Positions 7,658 through 17,490 of a stretch of DNA of 64,000 nt are shown here, in pieces. Origin of the DNA: Dyadobacter luteus (lineage in GTDB: Bacteria > Bacteroidota > Bacteroidia > Cytophagales > Spirosomataceae). The stretch lies in the NCBI RefSeq assembly GCF_003383615.1, contig NZ_QNUL01000021.1:45184-109183 (forward strand), in the 5' to 3' direction. Positions within the stretch are counted from its first letter, which is position 1. Each line of letters opens with the position of its first letter. The notes under the pieces were generated by a model. It ran no database searches, was not told where the DNA came from, and worked only from the letters and a program-made list of their open reading frames with translations. The translations under genes were made by a program, and so were the position numbers.

Positions 7658-10468
7658 TTATTTTTTCTCTGAACCACCTACGGCAGCCGGTGCTTTTTCT
7701 ACCGGAGCACCTGATTTACTTTTTGCGAAATCTCCTGCTTTGATAATCACCAGTTTCGAATAATCAATATGCTTTTGCATGGCAGCTTTGATTTTTTCCG
7801 GTGTTAATGCTTCAAGATTTTTCTCGAAATCAGCATCCCATTGCATGGTTCTGTTCAGGTATAAGTTGTTGGTCAAAGTATTGGTAAGACCAGCATCCTG
7901 CGCGCGTCCAACTTGTCGGGACTGCAGATAACCTGACTTTGCAGAAGCAATTTCTTCAGCAGTAAAGCCGTCTTTCAACACTTTTTCGATTTCATCTTTA
8001 AATGCGGCTTCCAATTTCTCTGCATTCTGAGGAGCGTAAATAGCATAAGACATAAATGTTCCGTTTTTGTCCAGCGAACTCGCAGAGAATTGCGAACCTA
8101 CACCATAGCTTAATCCTTCTTTCTGACGGATACGGGTGGCCAGACGTGAATTAAGAAATCCGCCTCCAAGCATGTAATTGCCAAGAATCAGTGCCGGATA
8201 ATCAGGATCGGTATCCTGAAGAGGCATGCCCATACCGGCCACGAACATGGCGTTGGCCTTGTCTGGTGTTTCGATCGCTTTGTTTTCAGCCTTTACCACC
8301 TGATATGGCGAAGCGATACGTGTGAATGCTTTTGCACTCTTCCATGTGCCAAACTCAGCATTAAGTACTTTTTGTACTTCAGCCTGATCGAAATCCCCTA
8401 CAACGGTTGCTGATGCATTATTCGCGCCGTAGAAATCTTTGTGGAATTGCTTAAGCTGATCAATTGTCGTTGCCTTTACATTAGCCACATCTTCATCGAA
8501 TGTACCTACGTAGCGTACGTCACTTTTTGGATAAGGAGAAGTAATACGACGATATTGATTGAATGCAATTGCCTGGGGTTCGCTGCGTTGCGATTCTATA
8601 CCAGCCAGCTCTTCCTGTTTTAATTTCTCAAACTCATTCTCATCAAAAGCAGGTGTTTTTAGTGCTTCTGCAACCAGTTTGATCACAGCAGGCATGTTTT
8701 CTCTGGTCGTTTCGATATTGGCACCAGCCTGGTTCCCGGCTCCGAAGAAGCTCACTTTCGCTTTTAGTCTGTCAAACTCGTCTTTGAGTTGCTGACGGGT
8801 TTTGGTCTTGGTACCCTTGTCAAGCATTGAGCCCGTCAGATCAGAAATTGTAGCCTTGTTCGCCAGACTTTTCTCATCGCCATAGCGCAAAGTAATTTTT
8901 GCAGAAACCACATTGCCACGTGTCTTTTTGGTCAAAAGAGCAGTTTCGATTGTATTGGGTTTCTCTGTACGTACGGTTCTTTTTTCAATATTAGCAGGGG
9001 ATGCATCAAAAGCCTCTCCTTCGGCAATCACTGCCTCACCTTTGTAACCCTTAACAAGATCCGCAACATTAGGAGCTGACGGAATTTCAGCTCTCACGGG
9101 GTTTGCTTCCGGTATGAAAGTACCGGTAGTTCTGTTGGAAGGTCTGAAGTAATGTTGCCCTACCCGGAAAACATCGTCTGCAGTTACTTTACGAACATTG
9201 TCTCTGAACAAGAATGCAAGTCTCCAATCGCCAGTCGCAATTGATTCGCTGATACTGAGTCCGACACTTTCAGAATTACGGAACTCAACATCCCAGTTTT
9301 TTAAAATGGTAGTTTTGGCGCGTTCCACATCTTCAACAGACGGCTTTTTAATGGCTGCCGAATCCAATGTTGCAAGGAATGCTTGTTTTGCCTCATCAAG
9401 AGATTTTTCCTTCAATATCTCCGCTCCGAACAAGACAATGCCGGGATCAAATAACTGAAAACTGAAGCCAAATTGCGAAGATGCTTTTTTCGTATCAACC
9501 AGATTTTTGTAAAGCTTTCCATTAGGCTCTGAGGTCAAGACTTCTGTCAGAACCTCCATCGCAGGATAGTCTGCATGTGAACCTGGCATAATGTGATAAG
9601 CCGCCATCAGCATCTGCGTATCGCCGGTTCTTTTCAAGTCTACAAAGCGTTCGCCATCCTGTGTAGGCTCGATTGTGTAGGACTTTGGAAGAATGCGTTC
9701 CGGCTTAGCAATTTTACCAAAATACTCATTGACAAGTGCAATGGTTTTTGCTTCGTCAATCTTACCTGCTACAGTCAGTACTGCGTTATCGGGCTGGTAA
9801 TATTTTTTGTAGAAGCCCTGAAGATTTTCTATAGGTACTCTTTCTATATCTGATCTGTTACCAATCGTAGATTTTCCGTAATTGTGCCAAAGGAATGCTC
9901 CAGAAAGTACACGCTCCATCAATACTCTGAAAGGATTATTTTCTCCGGACTCAAACTCATTGCGTACAACACTGAATTCGCTGTCAAGGTCTTTTTTTGC
10001 AATGAAAGAGTTGATCATTCTGTCGGATTCAAGATCAAGTGCCCATTTCAGGTTTTCTTCATTGGCTGCAAAAGTTTCGTAGTAATTGGTGCGGTCGTAC
10101 CAGGTTGTACCGTTTGGTCTTGCTCCGTGAGCGGTAAGTTCCTGAGGAATATTCGGATGCTTCGGCGTTCCTTTAAATACCATGTGCTCCAGCAAGTGAG
10201 CCATCCCTGTTTCACCCAGGCCTTCGTGGCGTGAACCTACCAGATACGTAATGTTTACGGTAATGGTAGGTTTGGAAGGGTCGGGGAACATGAGCACCTT
10301 CAGCCCGTTTTCAAGATTGTATTCTGTGATTCCCTCAACAGAAGTGATTTTTTTTACACCTTTCGGTAAATCCTGAGCAGTAAGAGGGCCGGCCAGAATC
10401 GCTGTGATGAAGAAACCCGCTACCACTTTGAAGGAGCCGGATTTTATCCTTTTAGAGATAATTGTCAT
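7658..10468 (-). CDS. M16 family zinc metallopeptidase (fused two-half form)
   Basis: Periplasmic insulinase/pitrilysin-type peptidase. A signal peptide covers about residues 1-32 (ending PLTAQ). The inverted zinc motif HLLEH lies at residues 91-95 (His91, Glu94, His95), and the distal ligand is probably Glu171 in NEFESG. The 936-residue protein holds two M16 halves: an active N-terminal half (about 45-480) and a C-terminal half (about 490-900) lacking HxxEH, as is usual for the structural partner half. The C-terminal 25 residues are Ala/Pro/Lys-rich. Monocistronic, with its own terminator. Substrates are likely peptides or misfolded fragments in the envelope; this is family inference. Confidence 0.92.
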   Translation of the reverse strand: MTIISKRIKSGSFKVVAGFFITAILAGPLTAQDLPKGVKKITSVEGITEYNLENGLKVLMFPDPSKPTITVNITYLVGSRHEGLGETGMAHLLEHMVFKGTPKHPNIPQELTAHGARPNGTTWYDRTNYYETFAANEENLKWALDLESDRMINSFIAKKDLDSEFSVVRNEFESGENNPFRVLMERVLSGAFLWHNYGKSTIGNRSDIERVPIENLQGFYKKYYQPDNAVLTVAGKIDEAKTIALVNEYFGKIAKPERILPKSYTIEPTQDGERFVDLKRTGDTQMLMAAYHIMPGSHADYPAMEVLTEVLTSEPNGKLYKNLVDTKKASSQFGFSFQLFDPGIVLFGAEILKEKSLDEAKQAFLATLDSAAIKKPSVEDVERAKTTILKNWDVEFRNSESVGLSISESIATGDWRLAFLFRDNVRKVTADDVFRVGQHYFRPSNRTTGTFIPEANPVRAEIPSAPNVADLVKGYKGEAVIAEGEAFDASPANIEKRTVRTEKPNTIETALLTKKTRGNVVSAKITLRYGDEKSLANKATISDLTGSMLDKGTKTKTRQQLKDEFDRLKAKVSFFGAGNQAGANIETTRENMPAVIKLVAEALKTPAFDENEFEKLKQEELAGIESQRSEPQAIAFNQYRRITSPYPKSDVRYVGTFDEDVANVKATTIDQLKQFHKDFYGANNASATVVGDFDQAEVQKVLNAEFGTWKSAKAFTRIASPYQVVKAENKAIETPDKANAMFVAGMGMPLQDTDPDYPALILGNYMLGGGFLNSRLATRIRQKEGLSYGVGSQFSASSLDKNGTFMSYAIYAPQNAEKLEAAFKDEIEKVLKDGFTAEEIASAKSGYLQSRQVGRAQDAGLTNTLTNNLYLNRTMQWDADFEKNLEALTPEKIKAAMQKHIDYSKLVIIKAGDFAKSKSGAPVEKAPAAVGGSEKK

Positions 10469-10640
10469 TCCAAATAGATTTTGTTTAGATTATTGGACAC
10501 AGGGTATGAAAATAAAATAGCTCCGGTGAGAAAGCAACCAGTTCATGATAAACGGTAAAGAAAGATATTTAAACAGAAATTAGCCAGTACTTTACGGTTA
10601 TTTAGGAAAGCGTGCAACAGCAGCTGTCAATTTGATGGTA

Positions 10641-10667
10641 TTGTGGAATAGAACGGTGTTATCTTTG
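10641..10667 (+). promoter_or_regulatory. Candidate Bacteroidota promoter for the small lipoprotein gene
   Basis: TTG at 10641-10643, a 16-nt spacer, and TATCTTTG at 10660-10667, an exact TAnnTTTG. It lies 68 nt before the ATG at 10735. The spacer is one base short of the usual range. Confidence 0.5.
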
Positions 10668-10734
10668 CATTTAAATACATACAGAGATTCGGAAACACGG
10701 TTCTGTTGTTTAAATTATTATTACAAAATAATCC

Positions 10735-11127
10735 ATGATCAGAAATACCAAAACTGCCGGCTGCATACTTATTCTTATCGTAGGTATCCTGGCAGGATGT
10801 GCAAGCGGAATACCTATTTCCACGTCCCAAAAGTATCCTATTGAGGTGTTATACGAAGGGCAAATGCTGGAACGGCCCTATTCTGAAATAGGTTTTATTG
10901 AAATCACTGATGAAGATACGCTTACACCGCAGCAAACCCGTGATAATCGTATGATGCAACGAGGTAATGATGCCAAAACAAAGGAACTGCTGAAAGCAAA
11001 GCTTGTTTTGAAAGCACAGAAGATTGGTGCTGATGCGATCATTAACGTGAAGTACAAGTATTATACTTCTGCAAAAAAAGAAGGATATATGCTGAATGGG
11101 ATAGCTGTCCGATACAGAGGAGATTAA
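10735..11127 (+). CDS. Small lipoprotein of unknown function
   Basis: 130 residues with a lipoprotein signal ending in LAGC, so the mature protein should begin at lipidated Cys22. After the signal, a phrase near the middle (VLYEG, SEIGFIEI) and QKIGADAIINVKY near residues 95-107 recall the YbjQ/RcsF/DUF4156-like fold, in which a short alpha/beta domain ends in a GADAIINV-type strand. That similarity is from memory of pattern only. It is followed 45 nt later by the thioesterase gene in the same direction; co-transcription is possible but function does not obviously link them. Confidence 0.7.
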   Translation: MIRNTKTAGCILILIVGILAGCASGIPISTSQKYPIEVLYEGQMLERPYSEIGFIEITDEDTLTPQQTRDNRMMQRGNDAKTKELLKAKLVLKAQKIGADAIINVKYKYYTSAKKEGYMLNGIAVRYRGD

Positions 11128-11172
11128 TTTTCCAGAGGCAGAATATTAGACTACCAAATAACACTTTATCCA

Positions 11173-11700
11173 ATGCTATTTACCGCAGATTTAAATAATA
11201 TGCCCGTTGAGGCTGAATCGAGGGTGATCATCCGGTTTCAGGATTGTGATCCGCTGATGCACCTGAACAATTCTAAATATTTCGATTATTTCTTCAACGC
11301 ACGGGAAGACCAGGTTTCCAAGTTATATGGCTTTAGTTTCGAAGCTATGTTTCGGGAACTGCGTACAAGTTGGGTGGTCTATCAGCATCAGATTGCCTAT
11401 GTGCGCCCTGCCCAAATCAGCGAGTGGGTTCGCATTACTTCCCGGGTTATTCATTATGATGAAGATACCATGGTGACGGAGTACTTTATGACGAACGATC
11501 GCAGAACTGAGCTTAAGACGGTACTCTGGACTACTTCCAAGCATGTCAGTGTGATCAATGGAAAGAGAACGCCGCATCCGCAGGAAGTAATGGATTATCT
11601 GAAAGCTACCTGCGTGCCCGATATTGATTTTTCCAGGCTGGACTTTAATGCGCGGATTCATGCAATTAAAGAGGAGCTGGCACTTGCTGCTAAGGGGTAG
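11173..11700 (+). CDS. Acyl-CoA thioesterase, hotdog fold (4HBT/FadM-like)
   Basis: Predicted hydrolase of acyl-CoA thioesters in the cytoplasm. The 175-residue protein has the 4HBT-family signature RFQDCDPLMHLNNSKY at residues 21-36. An Asp in DCDPLMHLNN (Asp24 or Asp26) would be the catalytic acid/base, and the following helix starts at FDYFFNARED. C-terminal residues after about 140 are an extension of unclear role. The last 11 nt overlap the end of the convergent TamB-like gene, so both stop codons lie inside the other gene. The start could also be Met10, which leaves the domain intact. Confidence 0.82.
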   Translation: MLFTADLNNMPVEAESRVIIRFQDCDPLMHLNNSKYFDYFFNAREDQVSKLYGFSFEAMFRELRTSWVVYQHQIAYVRPAQISEWVRITSRVIHYDEDTMVTEYFMTNDRRTELKTVLWTTSKHVSVINGKRTPHPQEVMDYLKATCVPDIDFSRLDFNARIHAIKEELALAAKG

Positions 11701-14700
11701 GCTCCTTTTTCGATAAAAACTTCTTGTCCAAAGAATCCCTTACTGTTGAGTCCATCGGCACGTAAGGGATTTTTATTTCCGGCTTGGCTATAGGTACAAA
11801 CCTGTTGAAGCTATGCGTAAACTGCATACTGAATCCACCCGTTGTTACGACGTTATTGAGTGAAAACGGGTTTTGAATATTACGGTTGTATGCCTTTACA
11901 CGAACTGATCCTTTAGGATTCAGCCAGTATTCCAGTGTCCATTCTCCCAATAAACTTGCCGCATCGTATTGTACAGCCGTACCATTTGTACCTGAGCTGA
12001 TACGTCCGTCGCGGGTAACCCTGAAGCGGTCATTCAGGAACCGGTAAGAGAATCGTAGCTGTAGATTATTAAGCGCGTTCTGATCCAGCGAAAGTCCTGA
12101 TACACCCACCTCCAGATTTTCATTAATTCCCGATGCCCAACGGCTGATCTGATTGGAAACGAGCTCGCTGATACTATTCCCGATAATGCTTGTATTGGCA
12201 GCCGCAGCGCTACTTTCCGGTTGAAGCTGGTTGATTACCAGTAAACTACTTACCTGTCTGCTCAATTCCTGTTCATCCGAGCGAAGTTTATTTTCAAAAG
12301 CCTCTAATTGCCCTCTCACATTATTCAGTGATGGATTTTCAAGCACTTTCAGGTCGTAACGGATTTGAGGAGACATGAGCCGGTCAGACAAACCAATCGT
12401 AACTTCCACAGGATATCGCCGGTTGAGATTCTCAAATTGTTTGGTATCGCCTGAGGTATTTGGAAGTACACCTAACAAGGAAACCAGCTGGGTATAGGCA
12501 GCTTTCACATCCAGCATAGCGCCGTAGGGGTCACCGGACCATACAATACGGCTGCCAGGTTTTATATTGAATTTCTTGTTAATGACATTCTGCAAAGTGA
12601 AATTATAATCACCCTTGTCTATCTCATAGGTGCCCGTCATGGTAAAGTCTCCCTGCGTATCGATATTCAGGTTGAGCCTTCCATTCCCATTTGCTCTAAT
12701 GATATCTCCCGTTTGTCTGTCGAAGATAATTTCGCAGGAAGCATCCGGTGTGAGGTTAAAATTGAAGTCCATTTTAATACCCCCTGATACTTCTTTTCGG
12801 GCCAGTTCCACAGATGCAGATGTACTGTCCTTCTTCGGCTGCTGACTTACAAACTGAATATAATCCTGAGTAGCTACTTCTGTGGCACCATCAAGAGGGA
12901 TGAAGATTTTAGTACCCTTATTACTGGTTACATTCGCTTCGATATTCATATTGTCGATACTTCCATACACGGCTACAGGTCCAGTAACATACGCAGTTCC
13001 ATAAAAAGTATCGTTGTCTTTTGCAGCCGTATTCAGGATTTTGAAATTACGTAAGTCAGCATTGAATCCGAGTGTAAAATATTTGAAACCCTCGTGGAAT
13101 ACCCCGCCGCGCAGCGTTGCTGTATTGCCGTCCTGATCGGTCAGTACGATATTATTGCCACTGATTTCATTTTCGCTAAAGTTGATCTTATCGTTAAAAG
13201 TGAATACGGACTGCAGGTAATCAAACTTCATCCTGCCTTTGTCAACAGCCAATGAACCTTCCAGGATCGGGGCTGCGACAGTCCCTCTGATATTCAATGT
13301 ACCCTGTGCTTTACCACTTACATCAGAGATCAATCCTTCAGCAAACGGTTCAATTGCTTTGAAATCCACATTGTTGCAAACGGCTTTAAGATCGAGCGTG
13401 TTGGCAGACCTTTTTGGCCGGTAGGAGCCGATTAATGAAAACACCTTTCTGGTATTTTTAGTCAGTTCTGCATCTACTTCCAGTTGGCTTTTTTCTGTGT
13501 CCCAGTCGCCGGTTCCTGCAAAGTTTCCGAATTCATAATTTGCATAGCCAAGACTTTCAATGTTGAAACTGGCATCAAGCGCAATGTTATTGTAAGCATC
13601 TTTGATACGGGCAGAGCCGTCCATGATACCTGCAATCTTTGTATTTAAAACAGTATTGAGTGTTCCCAAACGAAAGTTCTTGATGTCGAGCGTCAGACTT
13701 TTAGAAGGGTCTGATGACACGGTTCCACTGGCAAAAAGACGCTGTTTACCACTGACAAGCCCTACGTTGGAGAATTGGACTTCTGATCCGATAATCGAAA
13801 TGAGACTTTCTGAAGGGACATTCCACTCTTCATCCAGCAGATTGAGTCTGGATTTTTTGAAGCTGATATCCAAACCTGCGGGTACAAACCTGATTTCTCC
13901 ACCCAGATTAGCCCTGTTAGTACTGGAGATTTGGCGGATGTCTCCGTTAAAATCAATATGGTCTTCATCCCAGCTTCCTTCAATTTCCAGCTTTTCAGTT
14001 GGTACCAGGGCACTTATTTTCTGATTAGCCGAAGTTACAAGCGCCGAAGCAAGCACCTCCGGGCTGTTCACGAATTTGGAAGTGGTTACGTCGACCATGG
14101 AAGTTACAAACTGGTTACTTCCATATTTGAGCGTATCTGCAGTGGCTGTCAGTGTCAGAAATGACGTGTTATCCATTTTGAAAAAACCCTCAGCCCTTGC
14201 TCCCCGTGATACATAAATGTCCGGATTGAGAAATGCCAGGAAGCGTGACAGGTTTCTTGTTTCTATGTCATAATCAATCTGGTACCTGTTTCTGATCTGC
14301 TGAACAGGTTTGCGGGTATAATAAAGTTGTCTGTTGGCTTCATTATCAAAGAAGTACAGTTTGTATTCTTCAAGCACCTTACTCAGGTCTTTCCATGCAG
14401 TGGTAGGCAAAAAATCACCTTGCAGACGTGCCATCAGAAACTCACTTTCCAGCAGTAGTGTACGTTCTTCACCTTTTTGAGAGGAGGAAAGAACCAGGGT
14501 ATCCATAACGAGGTTACGGTCATTTCTGGTGGTTACCAAATAGGTGTTGAGCAGTTTGGCGTCTCCCAGTAATTCGTCAATTGTATTACCGGCCAGTTTC
14601 ACATCCAATTCGGTACGCAGCGTAATGGAGTCGCGTATAAATCCAAGTGCCTGTAAGTCGGCTTTTTCAATTATACCCTGAACGTCAAAGAAGTTTTTAG

Positions 14701-16270
14701 GTCTTGACAAATCAAATTCACCGTCGAGGTTTACCACCAGGTTGGAATCCCGTGTACTGACATGTCCGTTGAAATACTGATTCTGAATATTCCCTTTCAG
14801 TTTGATGTTGCGATAATCATAGTTTCTGAAACCTACCCGGCTCACTACCGCATCCATACTACCCGATGCAAATTGAAGCTTCAGACCTTTACCGAAAATT
14901 TTTCCGTCAAAATCAAGTTTCTGCCAATTGTCTTCGTCGTTGATTAACGTCCCTAACTTGAAGTCACTTGCTGTTACATCTCCTGAATAGGTAGTTGTTT
15001 TGGAATCTGCAATGTGAAAGACCAGGTCACCGGATAGTTTTCCTAATGCTGACGAGACGTCTGCATTGACGGCAAAATCTTCCAGCGTTCCTTTGAAAGT
15101 ACCATCCAGCAAAGTCAATCCGAATTTTTCAAGATCCTCATGTTTATCCCACTCAGGATAATATTGCACAATATCTTCCGGCATTACTTTGGAAATAGAA
15201 AGGCGGATATCCATGATAATACCTTCTATTGTAGGCAGTCCTTTAAAACCAATTTCCCCCAGTAGTCTGCTGCTTTTTCCAAAATGAAGATCGGTGTCCG
15301 ACAGCATGAAGTCGTCGACTTTACCGTTGAAATTTCCTGATATGCGCCAGGTTTCATTCAGATTGTCGACATATTCAGAAAACAGACCCAGGTCTTTCGA
15401 GCTGACAGTGCTACCCACCAGATGTCCTTTCATGTACACCTTATGATTGAAATCTCCCAGTTCACCTGAACGGTTGTAATGGAAAGAAATCTGATCCTTT
15501 AAATGAGAGTCGCCGATGTGGGCGTCTAACTCATTCAGCTCCATTTTCTTTTGGCAAAAAAGAAAACGGGTATCCAGGTCTTTCACCGTAAGACCTGTCT
15601 GTTTATCGACCATTTTTAAATTTCTCCCCAGAAAGGAAATGGTGTCTCCCTGAACAAGAAAGTCCTTTAAATCTCCGTGAAGGTGATTCAGTTCAAAATG
15701 AGAATAGTCAAAGATACGCGCACCCTTTCGTCTGGCTTGTCTCGGGTCATCATAGCGGAAAGTTCCGTCGGTGATCCGCGATCTGCCAATAGTGAAAGGA
15801 GTGTTGTCTTCCGGTGCGTCTGGCGGACGCCTCACTTTGGGGGCAGTGAGCTCGTTGATCCGTTCAATAAATCCGTCAATATTGAGGTAGCCCGATTCGG
15901 GAATCACACGCAGGTGTACATCAGGCTGGTACACATTTACCTCATCAAGATGAATTTCTCTGGAAGCATTTTCAATAATATTGCTTACGTTAAGATTGAC
16001 ATCAATCCTGCCTACATCAATCATGTTCAACTGACTGGTGTCTTTCACCGAAATACCTTCCAGCGATACAACATCGAACCATTTGATATTGACACGCTCA
16101 ATGGAAATAGGGTAACCCAGAGCACCGGAGATTCGGTCGGTAACCCGTTGTACAGCAAATGTTTGTACCGACGGTAACTGCAAAGCAATAGTAGCAATCC
16201 CAAGTGCGAGAAACGCAAAAATCAGGATCACAACAAAGACATTGACAACTACTTTCAGGAATTTTAACAT
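11690..16270 (-). CDS. tamB: TamB-like translocation/assembly module protein (DUF490)
   Basis: Very large (1526 aa) envelope protein predicted to bridge inner and outer membranes and assist outer-membrane protein assembly or phospholipid transport, as in the AsmA/TamB superfamily. Residues 8-35 form one N-terminal membrane anchor. The bulk is beta-rich repetitive sequence expected to fold as a hydrophobic groove. The C-terminal TamB/DUF490 domain covers about 1050-1490 (LNLRGTVAAP-like repeats, DLRFSYRFLN, then the conserved GEWTLEYWLN near 1445). No TamA/Omp85 gene lies next to it. It is divergent from tsaD with a short shared upstream region. Confidence 0.9.
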   Translation of the reverse strand: MLKFLKVVVNVFVVILIFAFLALGIATIALQLPSVQTFAVQRVTDRISGALGYPISIERVNIKWFDVVSLEGISVKDTSQLNMIDVGRIDVNLNVSNIIENASREIHLDEVNVYQPDVHLRVIPESGYLNIDGFIERINELTAPKVRRPPDAPEDNTPFTIGRSRITDGTFRYDDPRQARRKGARIFDYSHFELNHLHGDLKDFLVQGDTISFLGRNLKMVDKQTGLTVKDLDTRFLFCQKKMELNELDAHIGDSHLKDQISFHYNRSGELGDFNHKVYMKGHLVGSTVSSKDLGLFSEYVDNLNETWRISGNFNGKVDDFMLSDTDLHFGKSSRLLGEIGFKGLPTIEGIIMDIRLSISKVMPEDIVQYYPEWDKHEDLEKFGLTLLDGTFKGTLEDFAVNADVSSALGKLSGDLVFHIADSKTTTYSGDVTASDFKLGTLINDEDNWQKLDFDGKIFGKGLKLQFASGSMDAVVSRVGFRNYDYRNIKLKGNIQNQYFNGHVSTRDSNLVVNLDGEFDLSRPKNFFDVQGIIEKADLQALGFIRDSITLRTELDVKLAGNTIDELLGDAKLLNTYLVTTRNDRNLVMDTLVLSSSQKGEERTLLLESEFLMARLQGDFLPTTAWKDLSKVLEEYKLYFFDNEANRQLYYTRKPVQQIRNRYQIDYDIETRNLSRFLAFLNPDIYVSRGARAEGFFKMDNTSFLTLTATADTLKYGSNQFVTSMVDVTTSKFVNSPEVLASALVTSANQKISALVPTEKLEIEGSWDEDHIDFNGDIRQISSTNRANLGGEIRFVPAGLDISFKKSRLNLLDEEWNVPSESLISIIGSEVQFSNVGLVSGKQRLFASGTVSSDPSKSLTLDIKNFRLGTLNTVLNTKIAGIMDGSARIKDAYNNIALDASFNIESLGYANYEFGNFAGTGDWDTEKSQLEVDAELTKNTRKVFSLIGSYRPKRSANTLDLKAVCNNVDFKAIEPFAEGLISDVSGKAQGTLNIRGTVAAPILEGSLAVDKGRMKFDYLQSVFTFNDKINFSENEISGNNIVLTDQDGNTATLRGGVFHEGFKYFTLGFNADLRNFKILNTAAKDNDTFYGTAYVTGPVAVYGSIDNMNIEANVTSNKGTKIFIPLDGATEVATQDYIQFVSQQPKKDSTSASVELARKEVSGGIKMDFNFNLTPDASCEIIFDRQTGDIIRANGNGRLNLNIDTQGDFTMTGTYEIDKGDYNFTLQNVINKKFNIKPGSRIVWSGDPYGAMLDVKAAYTQLVSLLGVLPNTSGDTKQFENLNRRYPVEVTIGLSDRLMSPQIRYDLKVLENPSLNNVRGQLEAFENKLRSDEQELSRQVSSLLVINQLQPESSAAAANTSIIGNSISELVSNQISRWASGINENLEVGVSGLSLDQNALNNLQLRFSYRFLNDRFRVTRDGRISSGTNGTAVQYDAASLLGEWTLEYWLNPKGSVRVKAYNRNIQNPFSLNNVVTTGGFSMQFTHSFNRFVPIAKPEIKIPYVPMDSTVRDSLDKKFLSKKEPTP

Positions 16271-16392
16271 ATATCATTACCGGACATTGCCGGTTTGAAT
16301 TCTCAGGTTAACTGATGCTCAAAACACAAACGGATACCCTCAGACTACAGTCCGAACGGCTGGATCACTGGAATTTATCGACCGCAATTGAC

Positions 16393-16400
16393 TATTTTTG
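16393..16400 (+). promoter_or_regulatory. Candidate -7 box of tsaD
   Basis: TATTTTTG fits TAnnTTTG and ends 19 nt before the ATG at 16420. It argues that the upstream in-frame ATG at 16315 is not the real start, since transcription would begin after it. No convincing -33 TTG at normal spacing. Confidence 0.4.
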
Positions 16401-16419
16401 CAAATATTTTCAGAACAGT

Positions 16420-17418
16420 ATGAATATTCTTGCAATCGAATCGTCTTGTGACGAGACCTCATCAGCCGTAATTAGTAACGGAAAAATTCTTTCCAATGTT
16501 GTTGCAACCCAGCTTATCCACACCCAATATGGAGGTGTGGTTCCCGAGCTTGCTTCCCGCGCTCATCAGCAACACATATTACCTGTGGTTGATAAGGCTT
16601 TGAACGATGCAAAAGTAACAAAAAAAGACCTTGATGCTATCGCCTTTACAAAAGGGCCAGGCCTGTTGGGCGCTTTGCTGGTAGGAACTTCTTTTGCGAA
16701 ATCAATGGCGATGGGTTTAGATATACCGTTGATTGAAATAAATCATATGCAGGCACATGTTTTGGCTCATTTTATAGAAGATCCTAAGCCAAAATTTCCG
16801 TTTTTGTGCCTGACTGTTAGTGGAGGACATACACAAATTGTAAAGGTATCCGGCCCACTTGAAATGGAGATTATCGGTGAGACAAAAGATGATGCGGTAG
16901 GTGAAGCGTTTGATAAAACGGCCAAATTGCTGAATTTGCCGTATCCCGGAGGTCCTCTGATTGATAAGTATGCCGCGCAGGGCAATCCGATGGCTTATGC
17001 ATTTCCTTTGCCGGAAATGCCAGGACTGGATTTCTCATTCAGTGGTATTAAGACATCATTTATGTATTTTCTGCAAAAACAGGCACGGGAGAATGCCAAC
17101 TTTGTCTCTGAAAATCTGAATGATATCTGCGCCAGTATCCAGTTTACGCTGATCAATATCCTTTTGAAAAAGTTGAAAAGAGCTGCCAGAGAAACAGGGA
17201 TTAAAGAGATTGCCATTGCCGGGGGAGTGTCTGCGAATTTGGGGTTACGTACTTCGCTTGCTGAATTGGGCGAAAGCCTTGGATGTAATGTATACGTTCC
17301 CAGGTTTGAATATTGCACAGACAACGCGGCGATGATCGCAATGGCAGCACATTATAAATATTTGGAGGGTGATTTCTGTGCGCAGACGGTGAGTCCGGAA
17401 GCGAGAATGGCGTTTTAG
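16420..17418 (+). CDS. tsaD: tRNA N6-adenosine threonylcarbamoyltransferase TsaD
   Basis: Transfers threonylcarbamoyl to A37 of ANN-decoding tRNAs, together with TsaB, TsaE and TsaC. I chose the ATG at 16420 (332 aa, MNILAIESSCDETSSAV), which matches the family's usual N-terminus and length. An in-frame start at 16315 would add 35 atypical residues and would precede a promoter-like -7 box. Metal-binding HMQAH gives His109 and His113. The ASKHA phosphate loops are seen in AIESSCDE and in GGHTQ. The C-terminal YCTDNAAMIA holds the conserved Asp. Essential housekeeping gene, divergent from tamB. Confidence 0.96.
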   Translation: MNILAIESSCDETSSAVISNGKILSNVVATQLIHTQYGGVVPELASRAHQQHILPVVDKALNDAKVTKKDLDAIAFTKGPGLLGALLVGTSFAKSMAMGLDIPLIEINHMQAHVLAHFIEDPKPKFPFLCLTVSGGHTQIVKVSGPLEMEIIGETKDDAVGEAFDKTAKLLNLPYPGGPLIDKYAAQGNPMAYAFPLPEMPGLDFSFSGIKTSFMYFLQKQARENANFVSENLNDICASIQFTLINILLKKLKRAARETGIKEIAIAGGVSANLGLRTSLAELGESLGCNVYVPRFEYCTDNAAMIAMAAHYKYLEGDFCAQTVSPEARMAF

Positions 17419-17490
17419 TGTGATGGGTATTTAATCCCGTCGAATCGTTTTAGCATCCCAAAGTTAAGAGTGGTCAAAAAATACTTTAAG

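Noticed and set aside
16315..16419. Upstream in-frame start extending TsaD by 35 residues
   Set aside because: The added residues do not resemble TsaD, the length would exceed the family norm, and a TAnnTTTG box lies inside the extension.
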